DNA from: Microbacterium sp. B35-30
GTDB taxonomy: Bacteria > Actinomycetota > Actinomycetes > Actinomycetales > Microbacteriaceae
Length of the DNA: 64,000 bases
NCBI RefSeq assembly: GCF_010634855.1
Contig: NZ_MWLQ01000014.1
Span: 124,001 to 188,000 of the forward strand
Direction of reading: 5' to 3'
Part shown: positions 8,518-17,148 of the stretch, in pieces
Layout: each line of letters begins with the position of its first letter
How positions within the stretch are numbered: position 1 is the stretch's first letter
Notes under the pieces: generated by a model
Seen by the model: the letters and a program-made list of their open reading frames with translations, nothing else
Told to the model about the DNA's origin: nothing
The model's database searches: none
Made by a program: the position numbers and the translations under genes

Positions 8518-9495
8518 GTGCCCCTGACGCCCTACACCCGGCCCGCAGACGGCCAGGTGCGCCTGCTCACCAAGGTCGCGCGCATGTACCACGAGCGGGG
8601 CGTGCGCCAGGCCGACATCGCGGCCGCGCTCAATATCTCACAGGCAAAGGTCTCGCGTCTGCTCAAGCGCGCGGAATCCGTCGGCATCGTGCGGACGATC
8701 GTCACCGTCGCTCCGGGCGTCTACGCCGAGCTGGAGGAGCAGCTCGAGGAGAAGTACGGGCTCGCGGAGGCCGTCGTGGTCGACGTCGACCACGACGCCG
8801 ACGAGGGCGAGCTGCTCGCGTCGCTCGGGGCCGGAGCGGCCGCCTACCTGGAGGCGACGCTCTCGGGGAGCGACCGGATCGGCGTCTCGTCGTGGAGTCA
8901 GACCATCCTCGCGATGGTCGACCGCATGCGCCCCTTCACCGTCCGTGGTGCGACCGAGGTGGTGCAGCTGCTCGGCGGCGTGGGCGCACCCGAGGCGCAG
9001 AGCCACTCGAATCGCATCCTCGGCGAGCTCGCTCGCACACTGGGCGCCGAGCCGGTGTACGTGCAGGCGCCGGGCGTCGTCGGCGACCCCGCGATCCGCG
9101 ACAGCCTGTTGCGCGACCCCTCGATGCAAGAGGTCGCCCGGCACTGGAACGAGCTCACGATGGCGATCATGGGCATCGGCAGCATCGAGCCGTCCGACGT
9201 CCTCGCGACGAGCGGCAACGCGTTCGCCGCCGAGGAGCGCCAGGACCTTCTCGGGCAGGGCGCCGTCGGCGACATCTGCCACCGCATCTTCCGCGGCGAC
9301 GGCTCGCTCGTGCGCGGAGCGCTCGACGACCGCATCATCGCGATCACGGTGGAGAACCTGCGCCGCATCCCGCGCCGCGTAGGCATCGCCGGCGGCGAGC
9401 GCAAGCTCGAGGCGATCCACGGCGCCCTCGCCGGCGACTGGGTCACGACGCTCGTCACCGACCTGCGCTCGGCCGAGGCCCTCGCTGAGCGGTGA
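8518..9495 (+). CDS. Sugar-binding transcriptional regulator, SorC/DeoR type
   Basis: A 325-residue regulator. An N-terminal helix-turn-helix (VRQADIAAALNISQAKVSRLLKRA in two pieces, residues about 29-52) is followed by a SorC-type sugar-binding domain (GVSSWSQTILAMVD near 122-135, LLGGVGAPEAQSHSN near 151-165, MGIGSIEPSDVLATSG near 218-233, GIAGGERKLEAIHGAL near 290-305). This family binds phosphorylated sugars or sugar acids and controls pentose, polyol and related operons. The GTG start is preceded by GGAG at 6 bases. It is transcribed alone: the rhamnosidase upstream ends in a hairpin and a strong bidirectional terminator follows. Its target is unknown; it may be the upstream genes or itself. 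Confidence 0.9.
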   Translation: MPLTPYTRPADGQVRLLTKVARMYHERGVRQADIAAALNISQAKVSRLLKRAESVGIVRTIVTVAPGVYAELEEQLEEKYGLAEAVVVDVDHDADEGELLASLGAGAAAYLEATLSGSDRIGVSSWSQTILAMVDRMRPFTVRGATEVVQLLGGVGAPEAQSHSNRILGELARTLGAEPVYVQAPGVVGDPAIRDSLLRDPSMQEVARHWNELTMAIMGIGSIEPSDVLATSGNAFAAEERQDLLGQGAVGDICHRIFRGDGSLVRGALDDRIIAITVENLRRIPRRVGIAGGERKLEAIHGALAGDWVTTLVTDLRSAEALAER

Positions 9496-9507
9496 GAATT
9501 GAGACGT

Positions 9508-9553
9508 AAGGCCTCCCGTCGTGAAGCTGTCTCGCTTCTCGACGGGAGGCCTT
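9508..9553. terminator. Bidirectional terminator
   Basis: A 14-bp perfect stem (AAGGCCTCCCGTCG at 9508-9521 pairing with 9540-9553) extends inward with GAAGC/GCTTC. It sits between two converging genes, the SorC regulator and the ABC binding-protein gene, so it can serve both strands. Confidence 0.85.
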
Positions 9554-9567
9554 CGCCGGTTGCGCTC

Positions 9568-11217
9568 CTACTTCGAGGCGTCCCAGGCCGTCTGATAGAT
9601 CTCGACGTAACGATCGCTGCCGTTCGAAGCGAGGGCGTCCTGGAATGCCTGCCAGTCGGCGTCGCTCTCGATGTCGCGCACACCGGTCACGAACTCCGCG
9701 CTGGCCTGCTGCACGAGCGACTCGACGTTGGTCTGCACGGTCGACAGCTCGGATGAGTCATCCTCGGAGATCCAGAGATTCCAGTACGGGAAGGCCTCGG
9801 CCGGGCTGTTCGCCGCGTAGGGCTCGGTGGCCTCGAACAGACGCCGGTCATACCCGGCGAGATCGTAGATGTCCTCCGACACCACCTGCGCGCCGCGGAA
9901 CTCCGTGCTTCCGTAGTACTGCGAAAGCGGACCCCAGGCCACGTTGGCGTTCTGCGTGGCTTCGGCACCACTGAGCCGGTGACGCAGGTACAAGGGCTCG
10001 AGCGACTCGTCCAGCGCGACATCGCCGGCGGCAGGCCGGTCCCATGCGACGCCCTCCTCACCCCATTCGGCTCGAAGGTGGTTGTCGTAGTCGATCATCC
10101 AGTCCACGATCTTCACCAGGTTCGCGGCGTCCGCGTCACTGGCATTGTTGGTGATGACGAGCGACGCACCAGGCACCGACGAGAGCAACTCGGAAGCCGG
10201 CGAGCCGTTCGGTCCGGTCAGCGGCGGGACCGCGTCGTACTGCTTGTCACGACCATCCTCCTGACCGATCGTGACGAAGACACCGGGGTGTCCGACGGAG
10301 GCCGCCCCGAGGATCGGGTCACCGGCGACGTCTCCGAGGGCGAGGAGCGCGTCCTGGTTCTGCGTGAACGCGGACTCGTCGACGAGACCTTCCTCGTAGA
10401 GCGAGTTCACGAAGCGCAATCCGTCGCGCCATCCGTCCGAGGCAGGCTGCAGTGTCACCGTGTCGCCGTCCAGAGCAAGGGAAGCAGGGATCGAGGCGTC
10501 GGCCGTAGCCGCCGGCACGTAGACGAACGGGTTCATCAGGTACGGCAGCACCGAGTTGGCTCCTGGCGTGCCGGACAGCGGCACCTCATCGGCCTGGTCG
10601 TTGCCGTTGGGATCCTGGTCGCGGAAGGCTGTCAGCACCGCGCGAAGCTCGTCGGGCGTCGTCGGCTGTTCCATGCCCACGGCATCGAGCCAGGCGGAAT
10701 TCATCCAGAGCTTCGACGGGTAGCTGCAGTGGAAGCAGTCGTTCCACTGAGGCAGCCCCCAGACCTTGCCGTCCGGCGAGGTCGCCAGCTGCTCCCATTC
10801 AGGAGTCTCTTCCCACGCCTTGACCAGGTTGGGCGCGTTCTCCTCGAGAAGATCGTTCAGCGGCCGGATCACACCCTGGTTTCCGAACTTGATCAGTTCC
10901 GCCTGGGTGAACTGATCGACCCACGGGATCATCAGGAACGCGTCCGGGTAATTCCCGCTGGCGAGCGCGATCTGACGAGCCTCCGAGGCGGAGCCCCCAT
11001 CCCACGTGGTCGTCTCGAACTGCAGGTCGACGTCGAACTCCTCCTCGAGGAAGAGCGTGAACTCGTTCGTGTTGAGATCCGAATCCGCTCCCTGCGGACT
11101 GAAGATCTTGATCACGCCGTCGTCGTCCGGCTTCTCCGGCTGCGCTGTGCACGCGCCCAGCGTCAGCGCGAGCCCGCCGGCGGCGATAGCCGCCGCGGTT
11201 CGGTTGAAGCGATTCAT
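9568..11217 (-). CDS. ABC transporter substrate-binding lipoprotein, LplA/YtcQ type
   Basis: A 549-residue extracellular lipoprotein that captures sugar for the two permeases encoded just upstream. The signal peptide ends in a lipobox, LGAC with the lipidated Cys at about residue 23. The mature protein has the large CUT1 binding-protein fold (KIFSPQGADSDLNTNEF near 37-53, GKVWGLPQWNDC near 150-161). Length over 500 residues and the gene order permease, permease, binding protein match the Lpl/Yte group, whose Bacillus members import rhamnogalacturonan fragments. The ATG has GAGAGG upstream. A wobble-paired hairpin (about 11247-11273) lies between it and the permease gene. Substrate inferred: oligosaccharides trimmed by the divergent GH95. 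Confidence 0.93.
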   Translation of the reverse strand: MNRFNRTAAAIAAGGLALTLGACTAQPEKPDDDGVIKIFSPQGADSDLNTNEFTLFLEEEFDVDLQFETTTWDGGSASEARQIALASGNYPDAFLMIPWVDQFTQAELIKFGNQGVIRPLNDLLEENAPNLVKAWEETPEWEQLATSPDGKVWGLPQWNDCFHCSYPSKLWMNSAWLDAVGMEQPTTPDELRAVLTAFRDQDPNGNDQADEVPLSGTPGANSVLPYLMNPFVYVPAATADASIPASLALDGDTVTLQPASDGWRDGLRFVNSLYEEGLVDESAFTQNQDALLALGDVAGDPILGAASVGHPGVFVTIGQEDGRDKQYDAVPPLTGPNGSPASELLSSVPGASLVITNNASDADAANLVKIVDWMIDYDNHLRAEWGEEGVAWDRPAAGDVALDESLEPLYLRHRLSGAEATQNANVAWGPLSQYYGSTEFRGAQVVSEDIYDLAGYDRRLFEATEPYAANSPAEAFPYWNLWISEDDSSELSTVQTNVESLVQQASAEFVTGVRDIESDADWQAFQDALASNGSDRYVEIYQTAWDASK

Positions 11218-11283
11218 GTGTTGCCTCTCTTCATCGTGAGGTGGGAGCCACCGGGACCCGGCGTCCTGGCGGCCCGGAGGGGA

Positions 11284-12204
11284 TCAGCCCTTCACAGCGC
11301 CCAGGAGCAGTCCCTTGGTGAAATAGCGCGCTACGAACGGATAGATGAGCATCATCGGGACCGTGGAGACCACGATGAGCGAGTACTTGAGAAGGTTCGA
11401 CAGCTGCTGTCTCTCCAGCGCCGAGGTCGCATCCCCGCCGGCGTCGTTGTTGAGGATCAGGATGTTCCGAAGTACCAGCTGAAGCGGGTAGAGGCTGTCG
11501 TCACGGAGGTAGATCAGAGCGTCGAAGTAGGAATTCCACTGCACGATCGCGTACATCAGCGCGATGACGGCGATCATCGGGCCCGACAGCGGCAGTACCA
11601 CTTTCCACAGGATGCGCAGATCGCTCGCGCCGTCGATCTCGGCCGCCTCTCGCAGCTCGTCCGGAATCGCCGTGCGGAAGTAGGTGATGGCGAGGATCGT
11701 CGGCCACACCGCGACCGCATTCGGGATCAGCATCGCCCACCGAGTGTCGAGCATTCCCATCGATTGCACCACGAGATAGGTCGGGATCAGCCCGCCGGCG
11801 AACAGCATCGTGAAGACGACAGCGCCGGTGAGCACCTTGCGTCCCACGAAATCGACCCGCGAAAGCGGATAGGCGATCATGACGGTGAGGGCGACGCTGA
11901 TGGCCGTGCCGACAACCGTGTAATACAGCGAATTCGCGAACCCGTTGAGGATCTGTGGGCTGCTCAGTGCGACCTCGTACCCGCGCAGCGTGAAGTCGAC
12001 CGGCCAGAGGAACACCTCTCCGGCTGACACGGCGGCGGGGCTGCTGAACGAGCTCACGACGATGAACCACAGCGGCAGCAGCACGACGAGCAGGAAGGTC
12101 GTGAGGAGGATGTAGACACCGATGAGGAAGAACCGGTCCACAGTGGATTCGCGCACCTTGATCGATCGGCCGAGGCCGCGCTGAGCCGTCTTCGCGTTGT
12201 TCAC
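11284..12204 (-). CDS. Carbohydrate ABC transporter permease, LplC/YtcP type
   Basis: A 306-residue membrane permease with about six transmembrane helices, the first near residues 23-45. The EAA loop is LREAAEIDGASDLRILWKVV near 190-210. It ends LLLGAVKG, typical of the second permease of CUT1 importers. The start is one of two tandem GTG codons (12204 or 12207) overlapping the stop of the first permease, so the two are translationally coupled; I use the GTGA overlap at 12204. The binding-protein gene follows 66 bases downstream. No ATPase gene is present, which is normal for this family: a shared MsmX/MsiK-like ATPase elsewhere would energise it. Confidence 0.93.
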   Translation of the reverse strand: MNNAKTAQRGLGRSIKVRESTVDRFFLIGVYILLTTFLLVVLLPLWFIVVSSFSSPAAVSAGEVFLWPVDFTLRGYEVALSSPQILNGFANSLYYTVVGTAISVALTVMIAYPLSRVDFVGRKVLTGAVVFTMLFAGGLIPTYLVVQSMGMLDTRWAMLIPNAVAVWPTILAITYFRTAIPDELREAAEIDGASDLRILWKVVLPLSGPMIAVIALMYAIVQWNSYFDALIYLRDDSLYPLQLVLRNILILNNDAGGDATSALERQQLSNLLKYSLIVVSTVPMMLIYPFVARYFTKGLLLGAVKG

Positions 12205-13208
12205 CACAGTCCGTTCCCCGTCACGCGTTTGGACACGGCGTTCACGACGAGCAGAAGCGCAAGATTGATCACCGAGTTGAACAGCCCGACGGCCGTCCCG
12301 AGGCTGAAGTCGGCATTCTGGATGCCGATCTTGTAGGTATAGGTGGCGATGATCTCGGACTGCGAGAGATTGAGCGGGTTCTGCAGCAGGAACGCCTTCT
12401 CGAACCCCACGACCATGATGCTGCCGACCGAGAGGATCAGCACGACCACGATCGTCGGCGTGATGCTCGGCAGATCGACATGCCAGATCTTCTGGAGCCG
12501 ATTGGCCCCGTCGACCTTGGCCGCCTCGTAGAGGGCCGGGTCGACGCCGGCGAGCGCGGCCATGTAGATGACCGCCGAGTAGCCGGCGGTCTGCCAGACC
12601 TCGCTCCACACGTATACATGCCGGAAGAAGTCCGGCTGCGCCAGGTAGTCGACCGCGGGCAGGCCGAAGAATCCGGTGACCGTGCTCAGCATCCCGATCC
12701 GCGGCGAGAGGATGAGGATCGCCATCGAGACGATGATGACTGTGGAGATGAAATACGGCGCGTACGTCACCATCTGAACCGTGCGCTTGAAGAAGCGTCC
12801 GCGGATCTCGTTGAGCGCGAGCGCGAGGATGATCGGAATGGGAAGGCTCGCGATCAGGGCATACAGGCTGAGCAGGAACGTGTTGCTGACGATCGTGCCG
12901 AACGCCGGATTGGAGAAGAGGCGTTCGAAGTGCTCGAAGCCCGCCCACGCACTGCCCCAGATGCCCTCGATGACGTTGTAGTCCTTGAACGCGATGACCG
13001 CGTTCGCCATCGGCACGTACTTGAACAGGGCGAAGTACAGCAGCGGCGGAATCACGAGCAGGTACAGCTGCCAGTGGCGCCGGATGGACCTGCGCAGCCG
13101 ACCAGGTCGGCGCCGTGACGCGTTCCGTCCGGCGGACGAGGATGCCGTCGCCGGCGCCTCCGCCTTCCGCACGCGCGCCGTGGGCGCTTCCACGTCGATC
13201 TGCACCAC
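12201..13208 (-). CDS. Carbohydrate ABC transporter permease, LplB/YteP type
   Basis: A 335-residue permease, first gene of the transporter operon. A basic N-terminal tail of about 45 residues precedes the first membrane helix (LYLLVIPPLLYFALFKYVP). The EAA loop reads YEAAKVDGANRLQKIWHVDL near 220-240. Start: the GTG at 13208, followed by a second GTG, with AAGGAG 6 bases upstream. It is divergent from the GH95 gene; the 257-base interval between them (13209-13465) should hold both promoters. The subunit pairs with the next permease to form the channel. Confidence 0.93.
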   Translation of the reverse strand: MVQIDVEAPTARVRKAEAPATASSSAGRNASRRRPGRLRRSIRRHWQLYLLVIPPLLYFALFKYVPMANAVIAFKDYNVIEGIWGSAWAGFEHFERLFSNPAFGTIVSNTFLLSLYALIASLPIPIILALALNEIRGRFFKRTVQMVTYAPYFISTVIIVSMAILILSPRIGMLSTVTGFFGLPAVDYLAQPDFFRHVYVWSEVWQTAGYSAVIYMAALAGVDPALYEAAKVDGANRLQKIWHVDLPSITPTIVVVLILSVGSIMVVGFEKAFLLQNPLNLSQSEIIATYTYKIGIQNADFSLGTAVGLFNSVINLALLLVVNAVSKRVTGNGLW

Positions 13209-13405
13209 CGCTGACTCCTTGTCGATGAGCTGGGCCTATGGCGCGTACCACCGTCCCCCAAGGGCGGGATGCGTCGAGACCTCGTCGTCCGAAAAATCGA
13301 TTGCCTGAATCCTAGTCATCGAATCAACAGGGATGCAACCCTGCCTAAATATTCAACCTGCCTCCTGATGGATGCCATTTCCGCGAGATATCGGACCGAA
13401 CGATG

Positions 13406-13463
13406 TTGCGGCATCCACCGGTGCACCGTCTAAGGTGTCCTTGATCAGTAAAACGATTATCTG
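13406..13463 (+). promoter_or_regulatory. Putative promoter and operator of the GH95 operon
   Basis: A -10-like TAAGGT at 13431-13436 has a weak -35 (TTGCGG, 13406-13411, 19-base spacer). TAAAACGATTAT follows at 13449-13460, just past the expected start of transcription. A similar TATAACGATT occurs at 21778, next to the LacI gene of this region, so both may be its operators. An AATCGATT palindrome at 13295-13302 may serve the divergent transporter. The rest of 13209-13405 shows nothing else clear. Confidence 0.35.
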
Positions 13464-13465
13464 AG

Positions 13466-15943
13466 GTGAGGAAGTTGTCAGAGTTGTCATCCCCGATGCA
13501 TCGGCTCGCGTTCGCCAGCCCGGCCGCTGAGTGGGTCGAAGCGCTGCCCATCGGCAACGGCCGTCTCGGCGCCATGGTCTACGGCCGCGAGGAGCACGAG
13601 CTGATCTGGCTCAGCGAGGGGTCCGTCTGGTCGGGGCCGGGTCGCCGTCCGGACCCGCACCCCGTCAGCGCCGAGACCGCCCGGGCAGCGATCTCGGCGT
13701 CGCGAGCGGCGATCGCCGCCGGTGACTATGTGGCGGCAGAGGACTCCCTGCGCCTGCTGCAGCACTCCTATCCTCAGTCGTTCCAGCCGCTGGCCCGGCT
13801 GCGCCGGACGATCGGCGCCCCGGCGCCTGAACCATCGCCACAGGGCGATGTCGTCCCCGAACGGGACGGCCCCGCGATGCTCGACGACGGCATCCAGCGC
13901 CCCGCCGGCTACGCGCGCGGGCTCGACCTGCGCGCAGCGGTCGCGTGGACTCGAGGCTCCGGCGTGGACCAGCGGACGTTCGTGAGCGATCCGCATCAGG
14001 TCCTCGTCATCGAGGTCTCCGCTTCGCAGCGCCCGGTGTCCTTCGTGCTCGACTCGCCTCTGCACCTCGAACATGCAGAGGCCGACGGGCCGGAAGCGTG
14101 GGCAGTGCTTCGGGCGCCCGATGACGTGGTCCCCGCCTACCAGCGCGTACCCGATCCCGTGCGATGGGCCGAGGAGCGCCGAGGGGTGCAGGCCGCCGTC
14201 GTCCTACGGGCCCTCGGCGGCTCGGTGCGCACCCGTTCGACGTCTGCCGGCCTCGCCGTCGAGGTCGACGGCGACACCACGCTGATCGTCGCGGTGCAGA
14301 CCACCTTCACGGAGCTGGGGCGCGATCCCGAACCGGATGCCGCCGGTGCCGTGGCACGTGCCAGGGGGCTGTGCCAGACGGCCGCCGGAATCGGCGTCGG
14401 CCGACTCCACGATGAGCACGCGGCCGCGCACTTCGAGCTCTACGACAGAGCCGAGCTACGGCTCGGGAATTCCGACGCAGCCCGGGAGCGCGAGGCGATC
14501 GTGGCGGACACGGACGCGCTCGTCGACGCCGCCGCCAAGGGTTTCGCTGACGCTCCAGAGCTGGTCGCCCTCCTGTTCAACTACGGGCGCTACCTGCTGA
14601 TCTCGAGCTCACGGGCCGGCGGGACCCCCGCGAACCTGCAGGGGCTGTGGAACCAGCAGATGCAGCCGCCGTGGAGTTCGAACTTCACGATGAACATCAA
14701 CCTCGAGATGAACTACTGGTTGGCCGAGACCACCGGTCTGGCCGAGTGCGCAGAGCCCCTGTTCGACCTCGTCGCGGCGCTGTCCGAGCGCGGACGCGAA
14801 CCTGCCGCACGCATCTACGGATCATCGGGCTGGGTGTCGCACCACGCGAGCGACATCTGGGCGTTCGCGGATCCGATGGGCGACGGAACACACGACCCGG
14901 CTTGGGCATTCTGGCCGTTCGCCGGCGTCTGGCTCAGTTCCCATCTGGTGGATCGGATCACCTTCACGCACGACGACGCTGCCGCACGCCGTTTCTGGCC
15001 CATGCTGACGGGCGCGGCACGGTTCGTCCTCGACTGGCTCGAGCCCCGCGCCGACGGCTCACTCGGCACCTCGCCGTCCACCTCACCGGAGAACCGGTTC
15101 GTGGCACCGGACGGAGCTGTCTCGTCCGTGGCGGCCGACTCCACGATGGACCTCGAGCTCTCCCGGAATCTGCTGCGTTCCCTGCTACGGGCCGCCGACG
15201 ACTACGGACTGCGTTCGGAGTCCGAGGATCTGTGCGCGGAAGCGGAAGCCGCGTTGACCAGGCTTCCCGAGATCGGAATCGACAGCGACGGGCTGCTGCG
15301 GGAGTGGGCCCACCTCGACGAGATGCACGATCCGCATCATCGCCATATCGCTCATCTGGTCGGTCTGCATCCGACCAACGCGCCGCCGACACCCCGCACC
15401 GCGGAAGCGGCGAGCCGAAGCCTGGATGCCCGCGGTGATGAAGGCACCGGCTGGTCGCTCGCCTGGAAGATGGCGATGCGGGCACGACTGCACGAACCGC
15501 AGGCGGTGGGCCGTCTGCTGGACCTGCTCGTCCGCCGCAACATCGAGGTCGAACCCGCTCCCGGTGGCGGACGTTGGCGGGGCGGCCTTTACCGCAACCT
15601 GTTCTCTGCCCACCCGCCGTTCCAGATCGACGGCAACCTCGGCCTGGTGGCCTCACTCGTCGAGTGCCTCGTCCAGTCCCACGCCGGTTACCTCGAACTG
15701 CTCCCCGCGCTGCCATCCGGCCTGCGCGACGGTGAAGTTCGAGGCCTGCGTGCACGCGGCGGGCTCGTCGTGGATCTCCGCTGGAGCGCCGGCGCGCTGA
15801 CAGAGGCCACGATCACGCCGCTGCCCGAGGGGGCAAAGAGCGTGCGGGTGGTGCACGGCTCCCGAGAGCGCGTCCTCGACCTCACCACCGGGCGACCCGC
15901 GCGCCTCACCTTCACCGGCATCTCTCAGGAGCACGCATCATGA
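13466..15943 (+). CDS. GH95 alpha-L-fucosidase / alpha-L-galactosidase
   Basis: An 825-residue inverting glycosidase removing alpha-L-fucose or alpha-L-galactose. GH95 hallmarks in order: EWVEALPIGNGRLGAMV (about 22-38, N-terminal beta domain), GTPANLQGLWN, NINLEMNYW (about 411-419, holding the family's two catalytic-site Asn), GWVSHHASDIW, HRHIAHLVGLHP, GTGWSLAWK and FQIDGNLG (about 713-720, probable catalytic Asp). No signal peptide, so it acts in the cytoplasm. The start is uncertain. The GTG at 13466 gives the longest protein, but AGGTGAGG at 13464-13471 looks like its ribosome site, favouring TTG at 13475 or 13484, or ATG at 13496. It is translationally coupled to the CoA-transferase gene (ATGA overlap) and divergent from the Lpl-type transporter. 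Fucose versus galactose specificity cannot be told by eye. Confidence 0.95.
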   Translation: MRKLSELSSPMHRLAFASPAAEWVEALPIGNGRLGAMVYGREEHELIWLSEGSVWSGPGRRPDPHPVSAETARAAISASRAAIAAGDYVAAEDSLRLLQHSYPQSFQPLARLRRTIGAPAPEPSPQGDVVPERDGPAMLDDGIQRPAGYARGLDLRAAVAWTRGSGVDQRTFVSDPHQVLVIEVSASQRPVSFVLDSPLHLEHAEADGPEAWAVLRAPDDVVPAYQRVPDPVRWAEERRGVQAAVVLRALGGSVRTRSTSAGLAVEVDGDTTLIVAVQTTFTELGRDPEPDAAGAVARARGLCQTAAGIGVGRLHDEHAAAHFELYDRAELRLGNSDAAREREAIVADTDALVDAAAKGFADAPELVALLFNYGRYLLISSSRAGGTPANLQGLWNQQMQPPWSSNFTMNINLEMNYWLAETTGLAECAEPLFDLVAALSERGREPAARIYGSSGWVSHHASDIWAFADPMGDGTHDPAWAFWPFAGVWLSSHLVDRITFTHDDAAARRFWPMLTGAARFVLDWLEPRADGSLGTSPSTSPENRFVAPDGAVSSVAADSTMDLELSRNLLRSLLRAADDYGLRSESEDLCAEAEAALTRLPEIGIDSDGLLREWAHLDEMHDPHHRHIAHLVGLHPTNAPPTPRTAEAASRSLDARGDEGTGWSLAWKMAMRARLHEPQAVGRLLDLLVRRNIEVEPAPGGGRWRGGLYRNLFSAHPPFQIDGNLGLVASLVECLVQSHAGYLELLPALPSGLRDGEVRGLRARGGLVVDLRWSAGALTEATITPLPEGAKSVRVVHGSRERVLDLTTGRPARLTFTGISQEHAS

Positions 15944-17148
15944 CCGCCCCGCAGCAAGGGTCTCTCCGTCCGCTGGACGGTTTCCTGGTTCTCGACTTCA
16001 GCCAGTTCCTCGCCGGCCCCGTGGCCGCTCTGCGCCTCGCTGATCTCGGCGCGCGGGTGATCAAGATCGAGCGCCCTGTGATCGGGGATATCGGCCGCGG
16101 GCTGGCGTTCGCCGGTGCACGAGCGGGCGCGGATACGGTCTCATTCCATGCCATGAACCGCGGCAAGCAGAGCGTAGCGGCCGACCTCAAGAATCCGGAT
16201 GACCTGGCGTTCGTGCGTCGACTCGTCGAGCAGGCCGATGTGGTCGTGGAGAACTTCCGGCCCGGCGTGATGCGGCGGCTCGGGCTGGATTACGACACCG
16301 TCCGCGCCGCCAACCCCGGCGTGGTCTACGGTTCGATCACCGGCTATGGCGACGAAGGACCGTGGCGCGACCGCCCCGGCCAAGACCTGCTCGCGCAGTC
16401 GATCGCCGCTCTGCCGTGGCTGCAGGCGGATCCGGAGCCCCGCCCCGTCGGGATCGCCATCGCCGACCACCTCGCTTCCTGCCATCTCGCCCACGGCATC
16501 ACGGCGCTGCTGCTGCGCCGGCTGCGGACTGGCATCGGCGGCCAGGTGCAGACCTCGCTCCTCGAGGCGATGCTCGACCTGCAGTTCGAGATGCTCTCGG
16601 TGCGACTCACGGAGCCGGACGCGGTCGACGCGCAGCGCCCGCGGGGACCGCACAGCGCGCACACGTTTCTCCCGGCGCCGTACGGCGTATATCCGACCGC
16701 CGACGGATACCTGTCGATCGCGATGAACCCCGTGCCACAGCTGGGCGCACTGCTGCAGATCCCTGAGCTCGTGGAGCTGACCGATCCCGCATCCTGGTGG
16801 GATCAGCGCGGTCGCATCGAGACACTGATCGCCGACCGCCTCCGGACGCGCAGCACGGCGAGCTGGCTCACGGTGCTCGATGCCGCCGACATCTGGTGCG
16901 CTCCATTGCACACCGTGGATGAACTTGTCGAGCACGACGGCTTCCGGGCGATCGACATGGTCCAGACGCTCGAACGCGAGGAGAGCGACGGGGCCCGCAC
17001 CACAGTAACGACGACCCGGCTGCCCTTCCGTCTGGACGGTGAGCGGCTCTGGGGCACCGGCGCAGCGCCCGTGCTCGGCGCGGACACCGATCGGATCCGC
17101 GACGAACTGGCCCCGGCCAGGGAACCGGTCGGCGGGAGCGTATCGTGA
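15940..17148 (+). CDS. CaiB/BaiF family CoA-transferase (family III)
   Basis: A 402-residue family III CoA-transferase, which moves CoA from one acyl-CoA to another carboxylic acid. The Rossmann-like start (FLVLDFSQFLAGPVAALRLADLGA) and KIERP, RGKQSVAADLK and VENFRPGVMRRLGLDY are classic. The catalytic Asp is Asp149 in RPGQDLLAQ. It overlaps GH95 upstream and the binding-protein-like gene downstream by 4 bases each, so all three are co-translated. Finding such an enzyme between a fucosidase and a sugar-lactone module is unusual. It implies that a sugar-derived acid is activated as a CoA thioester. The acid and CoA donor are unknown. Confidence 0.93.
   Translation: MTAPQQGSLRPLDGFLVLDFSQFLAGPVAALRLADLGARVIKIERPVIGDIGRGLAFAGARAGADTVSFHAMNRGKQSVAADLKNPDDLAFVRRLVEQADVVVENFRPGVMRRLGLDYDTVRAANPGVVYGSITGYGDEGPWRDRPGQDLLAQSIAALPWLQADPEPRPVGIAIADHLASCHLAHGITALLLRRLRTGIGGQVQTSLLEAMLDLQFEMLSVRLTEPDAVDAQRPRGPHSAHTFLPAPYGVYPTADGYLSIAMNPVPQLGALLQIPELVELTDPASWWDQRGRIETLIADRLRTRSTASWLTVLDAADIWCAPLHTVDELVEHDGFRAIDMVQTLEREESDGARTTVTTTRLPFRLDGERLWGTGAAPVLGADTDRIRDELAPAREPVGGSVS

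Noticed and set aside
9979..12027. 682-codon open frame antisense to the ABC binding protein and permease
   Set aside because: It crosses two well-defined genes and a gene junction; composition is typical of a shadow frame.
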